The position numbers were made by a program, and so were the translations under genes. The notes under the pieces are model-generated. The model ran no database searches. It worked only from the letters and a program-made list of their open reading frames with translations, and was not told where the DNA came from. From Actinomycetota bacterium (lineage in GTDB: Bacteria; Actinomycetota; Thermoleophilia; Gaiellales; Gaiellaceae), in the NCBI GenBank assembly GCA_013816275.1, contig JACDER010000011.1, positions 1 through 12,570 of the forward strand: DNA of 12,570 nucleotides, written 5' to 3'. Shown here in pieces: positions 1 to 8,295 of this stretch. Positions within the stretch are counted from its first letter, which is position 1, and each line of letters begins with the position of its first letter.

Positions 1-22
1 GAACAGGTGCCTTAGCCGTCAT
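1..22 (-). CDS. rplD: 50S ribosomal protein L4, N-terminal 7 codons only (partial)
   Basis: The first codons read M-T-A-K-A-P-V on the minus strand and continue beyond the window edge. The ATG overlaps the TGA of rplC as ATGA, the usual coupling between L3 and L4 in the S10 operon. L4 binds 23S rRNA and in some bacteria also represses its own operon. The identification rests on the position directly after rplC and on an L4-like start; seven codons alone would not prove it. Confidence 0.75.
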
Positions 23-645
23 GACCGGCCCTTGTCCTCCCTGACCTCGACGATGCCGTTCTTCGGGCCGGGAACCGCGCCCTTGACGAGCAGCAGGTTC
101 CGCTCCGTATCCACCTCGTGCACGGTCAGCCCGACCTGGGTGCGGCGCTTGCCGCCCATCCGGCCGGCCATCCGCATGCCCTTGAACACGCGCGACGGGG
201 TCGCCGACGCGCCGATCGAGCCCGGGGCGCGGACGTTGTGCGATCCGTGCGACACGGGGCCACGGTGGAAGTTGTGGCGCTTGATCGTCCCGGCGAACCC
301 CTTGCCGATCCCGATCCCGGACACCTTGATCTTCTCACCCGGCGCGAACGTCTCAACCGTGACCGCTTCGCCGACGGGCAGCTCCGTGACACCCCGAAAC
401 TCGACCAGGTGCCGATAAGCGGCTGTCCCCGCCCTCTTCAGGTGCCCGAGCTCGCCCTTCGACAACTTGCGCTCGTTCACCGCGTCGAAGGCGAGCTGGT
501 AGGCCTCGTAGCCGTCGGTGTCCACGGTCTTGACCTGAACGATCGGGCACGGGCCGGCCTCGATCACGGTGACCGGCGTGACGACGCCGGTCTCCGGGTC
601 GAAGAGCTGGGTCATGCCCAGCTTCTTACCGATGATGCCTTTCAC
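19..645 (-). CDS. rplC: 50S ribosomal protein L3
   Basis: L3 is a large-subunit protein that binds 23S rRNA early in assembly and sends a loop toward the peptidyl-transferase centre. The 208-residue product opens with the L3 signature [15 protein letters not shown] and carries the conserved basic loop with [13 protein letters not shown] and the [16 protein letters not shown] stretch around residues 148-165. The length is normal. The start is GTG at 645-643, overlapping the TGA of rpsJ as GTGA, which implies coupled translation. The stop overlaps the rplD start as ATGA. It is the sixth gene of the superoperon that begins at rpsL. Nothing looks truncated or atypical. Confidence 0.98.
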   Translation of the reverse strand: MKGIIGKKLGMTQLFDPETGVVTPVTVIEAGPCPIVQVKTVDTDGYEAYQLAFDAVNERKLSKGELGHLKRAGTAAYRHLVEFRGVTELPVGEAVTVETFAPGEKIKVSGIGIGKGFAGTIKRHNFHRGPVSHGSHNVRAPGSIGASATPSRVFKGMRMAGRMGGKRRTQVGLTVHEVDTERNLLLVKGAVPGPKNGIVEVREDKGRS

Positions 646-950
646 AGCTTGATCTCGATGTCCACGCCGGCAGGCAGGTCGAGCCGCATCAGCGAGTCGA
701 CCGTCTTCGGCGTCGGGCTGTGGATGTCGATCAGGCGCTTGTGCGTCCTGACCTCGAAGTGCTCGCGCGAGTCCTTGTCCTTGAAGGGGCTGCGGATGAC
801 GCAGTAGACGTTCCGCTCCGTCGGCAGGGGCACAGGGCCGGTGATGGTGGCTCCGGTGCGCTGCGCGGTCTCGACGATCGACTGGGCCGACCGGTCGAGC
901 TGCGTGTGGTCGTACCCCTTCAGGCGGATGCGGATTTTCTGCTGCGCCAT
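642..950 (-). CDS. rpsJ: 30S ribosomal protein S10 (NusE)
   Basis: S10 is a small-subunit head protein and, as NusE, a partner of NusB/NusG in transcription antitermination. The 102-residue product has normal length and the typical core: [14 protein letters not shown] at the N-terminus, the [19 protein letters not shown] loop near residues 38-56, and [15 protein letters not shown]. The ATG at 950-948 follows a purine-rich ribosome binding site (GGGGAGAGG, almost touching the ATG). tuf ends 13 nt upstream and rplC starts inside the stop codon, so rpsJ joins the str genes to the S10 genes in one block with no room for an obvious promoter. Confidence 0.98.
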   Translation of the reverse strand: MAQQKIRIRLKGYDHTQLDRSAQSIVETAQRTGATITGPVPLPTERNVYCVIRSPFKDKDSREHFEVRTHKRLIDIHSPTPKTVDSLMRLDLPAGVDIEIKL

Positions 951-963
951 CCTCTCCCCGTTC

Positions 964-2154
<1,191 letters not shown>

Positions 2155-2172
2155 TTCTTTCCTCCGTTTGGG

Positions 2173-4266
2173 TTACGCGGTCTGGGCGGCGACGATCTCG
2201 CCCGCGATCGACTGCGGTACTTGCTCGTAGCGGTCGAACTGCATCGTGAACGTGGCCCGTCCCTGCGTCGTCGAGCGCAGGGCGGTTGCATAGCCGAACA
2301 TGGTCGCAAGCGGGACGCGCGCCTTGATCACCTGCGCGTTGCCGCGCGGCTCGAGGCCTTCGACGTGCCCGCGGCGCGCATTCAGGTCGCCCATCACGTC
2401 ACCGAGGTACTCCTCGGGCGTGACCACCTCGACGGCCATCACGGGCTCGAGCAGGGCGGGCTTGGCCCGCTGCAGCGCGTTCTTGAACGCCATCGAGCCT
2501 GCGACCTTGAACGCGATCTCGCTCGAGTCGACATCGTGGTAGGAGCCGTCGATGAGCGAGACGCGCACGTCGACCACGGGGTAGCCGGCCAGAATCCCCG
2601 ACTCCATCGCCTCCTGGATCCCGAGGTCGACCGGCCCGATGTATTCCTTCGGAACCTTGCCGCCGACGATCCGGTCGAGGAACTCGTAGCCCTCGCCGGG
2701 CTCTGACGGCTCGACATCGATGTAAACGTGGCCGTACTGGCCGCGACCGCCGGTCTGGCGCACGAAGCGACCCTCGATCTTGTGCACCGGCTTCGTGATC
2801 GTCTCGCGGTAGGCGACCTGCGGGCGGCCGACGTTGGCGTCGACGTTGAACTCGCGCATCAGCCGGTCGACGATGATCTCGAGGTGAAGCTCGCCCATCC
2901 CTGAGATCAGGGTCTGGCCCGTCTCGTGGTCGGTGCGCACGCGGAACGTCGGATCCTCGTCCGACAGCCGCTGGAGGCCCGTGCCGAGCTTGTCCTGGTC
3001 GCCCTTCGTCTTCGGCTCGATCGCGACCGAGATCACCGGCTCGGGGAAATCCATCGACTCGAGCTTGATCGGCGCCGTCTCGACCGAGAGCGTCTCGCCC
3101 GTCGAGGTCGCCTTCATGCCGACCAGCGCCGCGATCTCGCCCGCGCCGAGCTCCTCGCGCTCCTCGCGGTGGTTCGCGTGCATCTCGAGGATGCGACTGA
3201 TCCGCTCCGTGCGGCCGGTGGCCGTGTTCAGCACCCTGTCGCCGGCCTTGACGAGACCGGAGTAGACCCGGATGTAGGTCAGCTTCCCGACGTACGGGTC
3301 GGACATGACCTTGAAGGCCAGCGCAGCGAACGGCTCGTCGAGCGCCGGGCGGCGCGAGAGCTCGTGGTCGGTGCGCGGGTCGAGGCCGTGAATCGGCGGA
3401 ACGTCGACCGGGCTCGGCAGGTAGTCCACGACCGCGTCGAGCAGCGGCTGGATGCCCTTGTTCTTGAAGGCCGAGCCCAGGAGAACCGGTGTCACCGCCG
3501 CCTCGAGCGTCGCCTTGCGGAGCGCGCGGCGGATCATTTCGGGCGTGACCGACTCCTCGTCCTCGAGATAGGTCTCGAGCAGTTCCTCGTCCTTCTCGGC
3601 GATCGCGTCGAGCAGCTGGTGGTGGTACTCGTTCGCCTGCTCGAGCAGCTCGGCCGGGATCTCCTCGTTGTCCATGTTGACCCCGAGCGGGTCGTTCCAG
3701 GTGAGCGCCCGCATCTCGACCAGGTCGATGACGCCGCGGAAGTCCTCCTCGCGGCCGAGCGGAAGCTGGACGGGCACCGGCTTCGCGCCGAGACGGTCGA
3801 CCATCGACTGCACGGATTGGAAGAAGTCGGCGCCGGTGCGGTCCATCTTGTTGATGAACGCGATCCGCGGCACGCTGTAGCGGTCGGCCTGTCGCCAGAC
3901 CGTCTCGGACTGCGGCTCGACGCCTGCAACCGCGTCGAAAACGGCGACCGCACCGTCGAGGACACGCAGGCTGCGCTCCACCTCGACCGTAAAGTCCACG
4001 TGCCCGGGCGTATCGATAATGTTGATACGAGAACCACGCCAGAACGCGGTGGTCGCAGCGGACGTGATCGTGATGCCGCGCTCCTGCTCCTGCGCCATCC
4101 AGTCCATCGTCGCGGCGCCCTCGTGGACCTCGCCCATCTTGTGGGTGCGGCCGGTGTAGTAGAGGATCCGCTCGGTCGTCGTCGTCTTGCCCGCGTCGAT
4201 GTGGGCCATGATCCCGATGTTCCGGGTGCGCTCGAGTGCAACGGCTGTCTTCGTAGCTGCCATCAT
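2173..4266 (-). CDS. fusA: Elongation factor G
   Basis: EF-G is the GTPase that drives ribosomal translocation and, with RRF, subunit recycling. From the ATG at 4266 the product is 697 residues. It has P-loop AHIDAGKT (21-28), RGITIT switch I (63-68), DTPGH (85-89), NKMD (139-142), the domain [12 protein letters not shown] motif and domain IV with GGRGQYGHV and the [12 protein letters not shown] tip segment. The frame is open up to a GTG at 4275. However, the ATG pair at 4266/4263 sits 6 nt after AGGTGG, which lies inside the last codons of rpsG, and EF-G proteins normally begin [15 protein letters not shown], so I prefer 4266. The sequence is translocase-type EF-G; I see no sign of a TetM-type protein. 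Confidence 0.98.
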   Translation of the reverse strand: MMAATKTAVALERTRNIGIMAHIDAGKTTTTERILYYTGRTHKMGEVHEGAATMDWMAQEQERGITITSAATTAFWRGSRINIIDTPGHVDFTVEVERSLRVLDGAVAVFDAVAGVEPQSETVWRQADRYSVPRIAFINKMDRTGADFFQSVQSMVDRLGAKPVPVQLPLGREEDFRGVIDLVEMRALTWNDPLGVNMDNEEIPAELLEQANEYHHQLLDAIAEKDEELLETYLEDEESVTPEMIRRALRKATLEAAVTPVLLGSAFKNKGIQPLLDAVVDYLPSPVDVPPIHGLDPRTDHELSRRPALDEPFAALAFKVMSDPYVGKLTYIRVYSGLVKAGDRVLNTATGRTERISRILEMHANHREEREELGAGEIAALVGMKATSTGETLSVETAPIKLESMDFPEPVISVAIEPKTKGDQDKLGTGLQRLSDEDPTFRVRTDHETGQTLISGMGELHLEIIVDRLMREFNVDANVGRPQVAYRETITKPVHKIEGRFVRQTGGRGQYGHVYIDVEPSEPGEGYEFLDRIVGGKVPKEYIGPVDLGIQEAMESGILAGYPVVDVRVSLIDGSYHDVDSSEIAFKVAGSMAFKNALQRAKPALLEPVMAVEVVTPEEYLGDVMGDLNARRGHVEGLEPRGNAQVIKARVPLATMFGYATALRSTTQGRATFTMQFDRYEQVPQSIAGEIVAAQTA

Positions 4267-4268
4267 TG

Positions 4269-4739
4269 TCACCACCTGTAGTGGGCGAAGGCCTTGTTGG
4301 CCTGCGCCATCCGATACATGTCGTCCTTGCGCTTGAAGGCGCCGCCCTGCTCGTTCAGCGCGTCGAGAAGCTCACCGGCGAGCTTCTCCGGCATCCCCTT
4401 CTCGCGGCGCTGGCGCGCGAACGTGATCAGCCAGCGGACGGCGAGCGTGCGCCCGCGCCGCTGTGGCACCTCGACGGGAACCTGGTAGTTGGCGCCGCCG
4501 ACGCGGCGGCTGCGCACCTCGAGGACCGGAGTCACCGTCTTGACCGCCTGCTCGAGCACGTCGACGGCCGGCTTGCCCGTCTTGTCGGCAACACGCTCCA
4601 GCGCGGTGTAGACGACATGCTCGGCAACGCTCTTCTTTCCGCGCGTCATCACGCGGTTGATCATCTGGCTGACGAGCTCGGACTGGTAGACCGGGTCGGC
4701 CACGGGCTTGCGGGGTGTGATCTCGGCGCGCCGGGGCAC
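4269..4739 (-). CDS. rpsG: 30S ribosomal protein S7
   Basis: S7 is a primary assembly protein of the 30S head that contacts tRNA in the E site; in E. coli it represses the str operon by binding between rpsL and rpsG. The product is 156 residues, the standard length, beginning [18 protein letters not shown], with the conserved [12 protein letters not shown] hairpin near residue 80 and ending in KAFAHYRW. The start is GTG at 4739-4737, sharing one base with the TAG of rpsL; GAGGTAG just upstream is the ribosome binding site. Because the genes overlap, the E. coli-type S7 binding site in an rpsL-rpsG spacer cannot exist here, so any autoregulation must act elsewhere. Confidence 0.98.
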   Translation of the reverse strand: MPRRAEITPRKPVADPVYQSELVSQMINRVMTRGKKSVAEHVVYTALERVADKTGKPAVDVLEQAVKTVTPVLEVRSRRVGGANYQVPVEVPQRRGRTLAVRWLITFARQRREKGMPEKLAGELLDALNEQGGAFKRKDDMYRMAQANKAFAHYRW

Positions 4740-5110
4740 TAGCTACCTCGCTTGGCCCCGTACTTGGAGCGGCCCTGGCGTCTGTCACTGACGCCGGCGG
4801 CGTCGAACGCGGCACGCACGACCTTGTAGCGGATGCCCGGCAGGTCGCGGACGCGTCCGCCGCGGATCAGCACGACGGAGTGCTCTTGGAGGTTGTGGCC
4901 CTCGCCGGGGATGTAGGTCGTGACCTCCATCCCGTTCGTCAGGCGCACGCGCGCGACCTTCCGCAGGGCGGAGTTCGGCTTCTTGGGCGTGTGCGTGTAG
5001 ACACGCGTGCAGACGCCGCGCTTCTGGGGAGCGCCGCGAAGCGCAGGGGTCTTCGTGCGCGATTTCGGCGCGACGCGACCCTTTCTGACGAGTTGGTTTA
5101 CGGTGGGCAT
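4739..5110 (-). CDS. rpsL: 30S ribosomal protein S12, with Arg at position 88
   Basis: S12 sits at the decoding centre and controls translational accuracy; it is the classical streptomycin-resistance protein. The 123-residue product has standard length, beginning [12 protein letters not shown], with [11 protein letters not shown] at 41-51 (Lys43 kept) and [14 protein letters not shown] around 82-95. In most bacteria the residue before DLPG is Lys (K88 in M. tuberculosis numbering); here codon CGC gives Arg. Asp89, the residue methylthiolated by RimO in E. coli, is kept. The ATG at 5110-5108 has an AAAGGAG ribosome binding site. It is the first gene of the block; transcription must begin in or upstream of the 64-nt gap to the divergent CYTH gene. 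Confidence 0.98.
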   Translation of the reverse strand: MPTVNQLVRKGRVAPKSRTKTPALRGAPQKRGVCTRVYTHTPKKPNSALRKVARVRLTNGMEVTTYIPGEGHNLQEHSVVLIRGGRVRDLPGIRYKVVRAAFDAAGVSDRRQGRSKYGAKRGS

Positions 5111-5137
5111 GGAACTCCTTTACGACACAGAAGAAAG

Positions 5138-5164
5138 GTTGGCCGGGCACGAGCGCCCGCCAAC
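5138..5164 (-). promoter_or_regulatory. Leader hairpin upstream of rpsL
   Basis: An inverted repeat pairs GTTGGC with GCCAAC and GGGC with GCCC around a 6-nt loop, with one bulged base, giving a 10-bp stem. In the rpsL transcript it is followed by CTTTCTTCT, a fairly pyrimidine-rich tail, and then by the ribosome binding site of rpsL. It could be an attenuator or a ribosomal-protein binding site of the superoperon leader. On the other strand it would lie ahead of the CYTH start. The structure is clearly seen; the role is inferred. Confidence 0.5.
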
Positions 5165-5174
5165 CGGACGACGA

Positions 5175-5204
5175 ATGGTAGCGAACGAGCAACCGGCTCC
5201 GCAA
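5175..5204 (-). promoter_or_regulatory. Possible promoter of the rpsL superoperon
   Basis: On the minus strand TTGCGG (5204-5199) and TACCAT (5180-5175) are 18 nt apart, matching three and four of six consensus bases. Transcription from it would start at about 5167, just before the leader hairpin. The -10 element would cover the start codon of the divergent CYTH gene. The match is weak and is picked mainly because the operon must start near here. Confidence 0.3.
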
Positions 5205-5675
5205 GCGGGGAAATACGCCAGATTCGAGCTCGAACGCAAGTTCTTGCTCGAGCGTGTGCCCGATGAGCTCGAGGACGACGCGAAGCTCCACGACCGTTAC
5301 ATCACGGGAACCAGGCTCCGGTTGCGCCTGGCAGAGCATCCGGACGGGCGGCTCGAGTACAAGCTGAACCAGAAGGAGTCCCCTTCCCCACCTGACTACT
5401 GCGTCATGACCATCACGAGCCTGTACCTGACTCCCCACGAGTACGAGGCTCTGTCAGTGCTGCCGGCCCGCGAGTTGCGGAAGCGCCGGCACCGTTTCGG
5501 ACGCTACTCGATCGACGTCTTCGAGGGGCCCCTGTCAGGGCTCATGCTCGCCGAGGCCGAGTTCGCGTCCGAAGAGGAGATGCGGGCGCACCCACTTCCG
5601 GACTTCGCCGTCCGGGACGTCTCGGACGACGTCCGCTACACCGGCGGGTGGCTGGCCGCCAACGGGCTGCCCTAG
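5175..5675 (+). CDS. CYTH-domain (triphosphate tunnel metalloenzyme) protein
   Basis: CYTH proteins fold as a beta-barrel tunnel lined with charged residues and act on triphosphate substrates (inorganic triphosphate, thiamine triphosphate, or adenylate cyclase type IV activity). From the ATG at 5175 the product is 166 residues, a compact single-domain form. The signature ExExK is visible as E18-L-E20-R-K22, followed by alternating basic residues in TRLRLRL, the YKLNQK strand, RKRRHRF and late acidic strands SIDVFEG and LAEAEF. No signal peptide or extra domain is seen. The frame is also open from an ATG at 5109, but the conserved part starts at about residue 17, and neither start has a good ribosome binding site. 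The gene is divergent from rpsL and convergent with the next gene, so it is probably monocistronic. The actual substrate is unknown. Confidence 0.85.
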   Translation: MVANEQPAPQAGKYARFELERKFLLERVPDELEDDAKLHDRYITGTRLRLRLAEHPDGRLEYKLNQKESPSPPDYCVMTITSLYLTPHEYEALSVLPARELRKRRHRFGRYSIDVFEGPLSGLMLAEAEFASEEEMRAHPLPDFAVRDVSDDVRYTGGWLAANGLP

Positions 5676-5697
5676 GCAAGGCCTACGAGGGGCAGCC
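5665..5697. terminator. Candidate bidirectional terminator between convergent genes
   Basis: GGCTGCCC (5665-5672) pairs with GGGCAGCC (5690-5697), and inside it TAGGC (5673-5677) pairs with GCCTA (5681-5685) around AAG, leaving a 4-nt bulge. The inner stem contains both stop codons: TAG of the CYTH gene and, on the other strand, TAG of the secreted-protein gene. No clear U-tract follows on either side, so termination is inferred from position and stem strength. Confidence 0.5.
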
Positions 5698-6453
5698 GTT
5701 GTACTCGGTCAGCTGAAGCGTTGGGGTCAGCAGCGAGTTGTTGAAGCCGTGCAGCTGGAAGTGCGCGAGCCCCGGGTCGGCGTCGAGGTCGAGCGTCCCC
5801 TTCAGCCACTGGATCGCGTTTCCGTACTTGTCGACCGGCGACGAGAGCGCGCCGCCCGCGGCAAAAGCCCACGTGGAGTCGAAGGTCAGCAAGTCTCCCT
5901 CGGACACGTACGTCACCTGGCCGACCCACGGATCCGTCAGGGCCTCGCCGCACACGTGGAAGCTCACCTCGGTCTGGCCGGCAGGGTGGCCGAACTGCGT
6001 GAAGTCGTTCTCCCGCAGCCGCCCCTTGAACTCGTAGTCGCCCGCGCGAGGGATGTTCAGGGTCCCGACGCCTCTCCCGAGCTCGGACACGCTGTCGACC
6101 TGGAGGACGTACGGCTGAGCGAGGGCGGCAAGCGTCTTGAGGTGGCCCTTGGTTCCGCGAACCTTGACCCGCAACTTCCCATCCGTCGCGTTCGCCGCGC
6201 CGGTCGGACTGACGACCTCGAGGCCGTTTCGGCCGTTGATCTGGATCTTGTCGTCGGTTCGTGCTCCCCGGATGCTGCGTACGTCGAGCTCGATCTCACG
6301 GGTCTCGCCGGGCTTCAGCTTCCCGCGGTTGCTCCCGTCGACCTTGGTGCACTTGGCCCGGTCCTTGAAGATCTCCTGCGACGTGGACAGCCATCGGTCC
6401 ACGTCGCCCTTCGCCAGGTTGAGCGCTTGCGCGGTCGCCGCCGCGACCTGCCC
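5683..6453 (-). pseudogene. Secreted protein of unknown function, C-terminal part after a frameshift
   Basis: This is the downstream half of the gene that starts at 7337, in a frame shifted by one base. From about 6450 it reads QVAAATAQALNLAKGD and runs to the TAG at 5685-5683, about 255 residues, with normal soluble, beta-rich composition (IELDVRS, KIQINGRNGLEVV, TEVSFHVCGEAL, VGQVTYVSEGDLLTFDS). It ends ...LTEYNGCPS. It has no own start or ribosome binding site near the junction. The open frame extends back to 6564, but that upstream part (MARRDHREEARPRQDS...) is arginine-rich shadow translation. I do not recognise a family. The late part, with paired cysteines and a 'FDSTWAFAAGGAL' segment, resembles an extracellular beta-sandwich, but this is only an impression. 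Confidence 0.75.
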
Positions 6454-7337
6454 TCGGCGGTTGCGTTGAGCCCCGACGTGCCGGTGACGCTGAAGTCGCC
6501 CAGCTGTCCCGTGGTCGGAATCCTGCCGGGGACGAGCTTCTTCCCGGTGATCGCGCCGTGCCATCCACCTTCCGCGCTATCGAGCTTCGCGGTGAGGTCG
6601 TAGCTCTTGACGGTCGCACTCTTGTCCACCTTCGCGTTGAAGGTCACGGTGACCGTCGCCACGTTCTCGGTCAATCCCAGGAACGACGACTTGCGCTCGA
6701 TCGTGTACGTCGCCTTCCCGTCGACGATGCCGCCCTGCTTCGGGCACGGGTCGCCCTCGAACCTCTCAGTGTTGTAGACCTCGTAGTCGCCGGTCGTGTT
6801 GGGAGGCTTGATCACCTTGCCCGTCGTGACGGCCTCCTTCGTTTGCACCCCGCTCGAGCTCTCGCTGCTTCCCTGCCGCCGCTCCGCCTTCTCGAGCAGG
6901 GTCTGCACAGGCGCCGGAACCTGGAGGCCGAGAGTCTCGTCTCCGCCGCCGCTTCGCTTCGCCGGCGGAGTCGGGTCGTCCGGAACGAACGGCTTGCCGA
7001 CGGCCCTACTCGCAGCGTAGAGGGCACGGTCGAACGCGAGGAACGCGGGGGCGGCGTTGCCGAGAGCCTTGGCGACCGGTGGATACGCCTTGCGCGGCCA
7101 GAGGGCCTTTCGGGCGGTCAGCAGGATCAGCATGTCGGAGGCGTTCGAGCCCGAGGCGCCCGCGCGGATCGACGAGCCGGAGATGCACTTCTGCTTCCCG
7201 CTCACACGGACCGCGACCTTGCCGGCGCCGCACTTCTTCGGCTTGGCCGCCTGAGCCGCGTTCGACGCAGCCGGAAAGAGGACGGCGAACCCGAGCGCCA
7301 TCCCGGCCAATCCCAAGCGACATCTCTCCCAATTCAC
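6315..7337 (-). pseudogene. Secreted protein of unknown function, N-terminal part before a frameshift
   Basis: The reading frame starts at GTG 7337-7335 and gives a signal peptide (hydrophobic LGLAGMALGFAVLFPAA, cleavage near NAAQA). Next come a two-cysteine segment KCGAGKVAVRVSGKQKC (C36 and C51), a Ser/Lys-rich linker and beta-rich sequence through TSGLNATAEG. After about residue 295 the frame turns into Arg/Ser-rich nonsense (RSRRRPRKRSTWRR) and ends at 6315, while the sensible sequence continues one frame over. One base is missing in the CCC run at 6451-6453 (GGG where GGGG would restore GAG-GGG-CAG-GTC). Rejoined, the protein would be 551 residues. The start is uncertain: a TTG at codon 8 lies 9 nt after GGGAG. 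This may be a true pseudogene or an indel error. Confidence 0.75.
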
Positions 7338-7350
7338 AACGACCCGGTAC

Positions 7351-7363
7351 GAGGATCATCCTC
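7351..7363. promoter_or_regulatory. 13-bp palindrome in the divergent intergenic region
   Basis: GAGGAT-C-ATCCTC is a perfect 6-bp inverted repeat with one central base. It abuts the -35 element of the deacetylase promoter and lies 13 nt upstream of the GTG of the divergent secreted-protein gene, so a protein bound here could affect both. No regulator gene is nearby to name a ligand. On the minus strand a loose TTGCAT-N17-GATGAT promoter would place its -10 element inside this palindrome. Confidence 0.4.
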
Positions 7364-7393
7364 TTGCGCGCGCGGAAATGCAACCCCTAGACT
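7364..7393 (+). promoter_or_regulatory. Promoter of the deacetylase-methyltransferase operon
   Basis: TTGCGC (7364-7369) and TAGACT (7388-7393) are 18 nt apart, and a GTG start lies 8 nt after the -10 box. The TANNNT-before-start arrangement is typical of leaderless actinobacterial transcripts. No Shine-Dalgarno sequence stands before the GTG, which fits. Confidence 0.5.
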
Positions 7394-7401
7394 CGGACGC
7401 G

Positions 7402-8295
7402 GTGAGACGGCCCGCGCTCCTCTCGATCGACGTCGAGGACTGGCATCAGCTCGTCCACCGCCGGCTCGGCCGGGACGACTGGGACCGGGCGCGTCCCGAG
7501 TTCCCGCGCCAGATGGCTGCTCTGTTCGAAGTGCTCGACGACCTCGGCGCCAGGCCCACGATGTTCCTCCTCGGGATGACGGTCGAGCGCTACCCCGAGG
7601 TCGTGCGGGAGATCGCGGAGCGCGGCCACGAGGTCGGCTCGCACGGCTACGCGCACCGACGGGTGTACACGCAGAGCGAGGCTGAGTTTCGAGATGACTT
7701 GAAGCGCAGCATCGACTCGATCGGCGAGGCGACCGGCAAGCGGCCGGCCGGCTACCGCGCCGCCGAATTCTCGATCAACCGCGACACGCCGTGGGCCTAC
7801 GACGTCCTGGCAGAGCTCGGATTCCGGTACGACTCGAGCCAGCACCACAACCGGCGGATCCCCAACCGGATCGAGCCGGCCTCGGCCGCGCCGTACCGGA
7901 TCGAGCTGCCCTCAGGCAGAACACTGTGGGAGCTCCCGACGCCGTCGGTCCGCCGCGTGCCGGTCGGCGGGGGCGCCTACTGGCGGCTGCTGCCTGCCCC
8001 CGTCCTCGTCCGCGCGCTCGCGAGCGTGCCGTGGCCAGTCCTCTACTTCCATCCATACGAGTTCGACCCGCTACCCTTGCGCGCTGAGCTTCCGGACGGG
8101 CTCGACTCGAAGCAACGGCTGTTCGTTGCGTCGCGCCGAGTGCTCCGTAACCCCGGCCGCGGCCTGATCGCCGCTCGGCTCCGGAAGGTCGCCGACCATT
8201 TCCGACTCACGAGCTACGAGGAGGCTCATGACGAGATCGAGCGAGAATACGGCGCAAGTACGAGAGCACTTTCGCCGCAAGGCGTTCTCGTTTGA
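7402..8295 (+). CDS. Polysaccharide deacetylase (NodB homology domain)
   Basis: Members of this family remove acetyl groups from N-acetylated sugars in cell-wall or capsular polymers, using a metal held by Asp-His-His. From GTG 7402 the product is 297 residues. Motif 1 is SIDVEDW (8-14, metal ligand probably D13), motif 2 is S80-H81-x-x-x-H85 in VGSHGYAHRRV, followed by GYRAAEFSI (R119). The late FHPYEFDP (about 216-223) resembles the subgroup of deacetylases with DUF3473-type C-termini, found in exopolysaccharide/exosortase loci. There is no signal peptide or transmembrane helix, so it may act in the cytoplasm on a precursor. The frame is open from ATG 7378, but a -10 box covers codons 4-6 of that longer form, so I prefer 7402. 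The last 68 nt overlap the methyltransferase gene. Confidence 0.88.
   Translation: MRRPALLSIDVEDWHQLVHRRLGRDDWDRARPEFPRQMAALFEVLDDLGARPTMFLLGMTVERYPEVVREIAERGHEVGSHGYAHRRVYTQSEAEFRDDLKRSIDSIGEATGKRPAGYRAAEFSINRDTPWAYDVLAELGFRYDSSQHHNRRIPNRIEPASAAPYRIELPSGRTLWELPTPSVRRVPVGGGAYWRLLPAPVLVRALASVPWPVLYFHPYEFDPLPLRAELPDGLDSKQRLFVASRRVLRNPGRGLIAARLRKVADHFRLTSYEEAHDEIEREYGASTRALSPQGVLV

Noticed and set aside
4267..4275. EF-G start at GTG 4275
   Set aside because: The adjacent ATG codons 4266/4263 have better spacing to AGGTGG and give the family-typical N-terminus.
2926..4281. 451-codon open frame on the plus strand opposite fusA
   Set aside because: Antisense shadow of EF-G; low-complexity Arg/Asp/Leu/Val composition and no recognisable motif.
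6451..6453. Programmed ribosomal frameshift
   Set aside because: There is no slippery heptamer such as A-AAA-AAG or obvious stimulatory structure; a one-base loss in a G run is simpler.
6558..7685. 375-codon plus-strand frame across the secreted-protein gene and the deacetylase start
   Set aside because: It crosses a clear divergent promoter region and has Arg-rich shadow composition.
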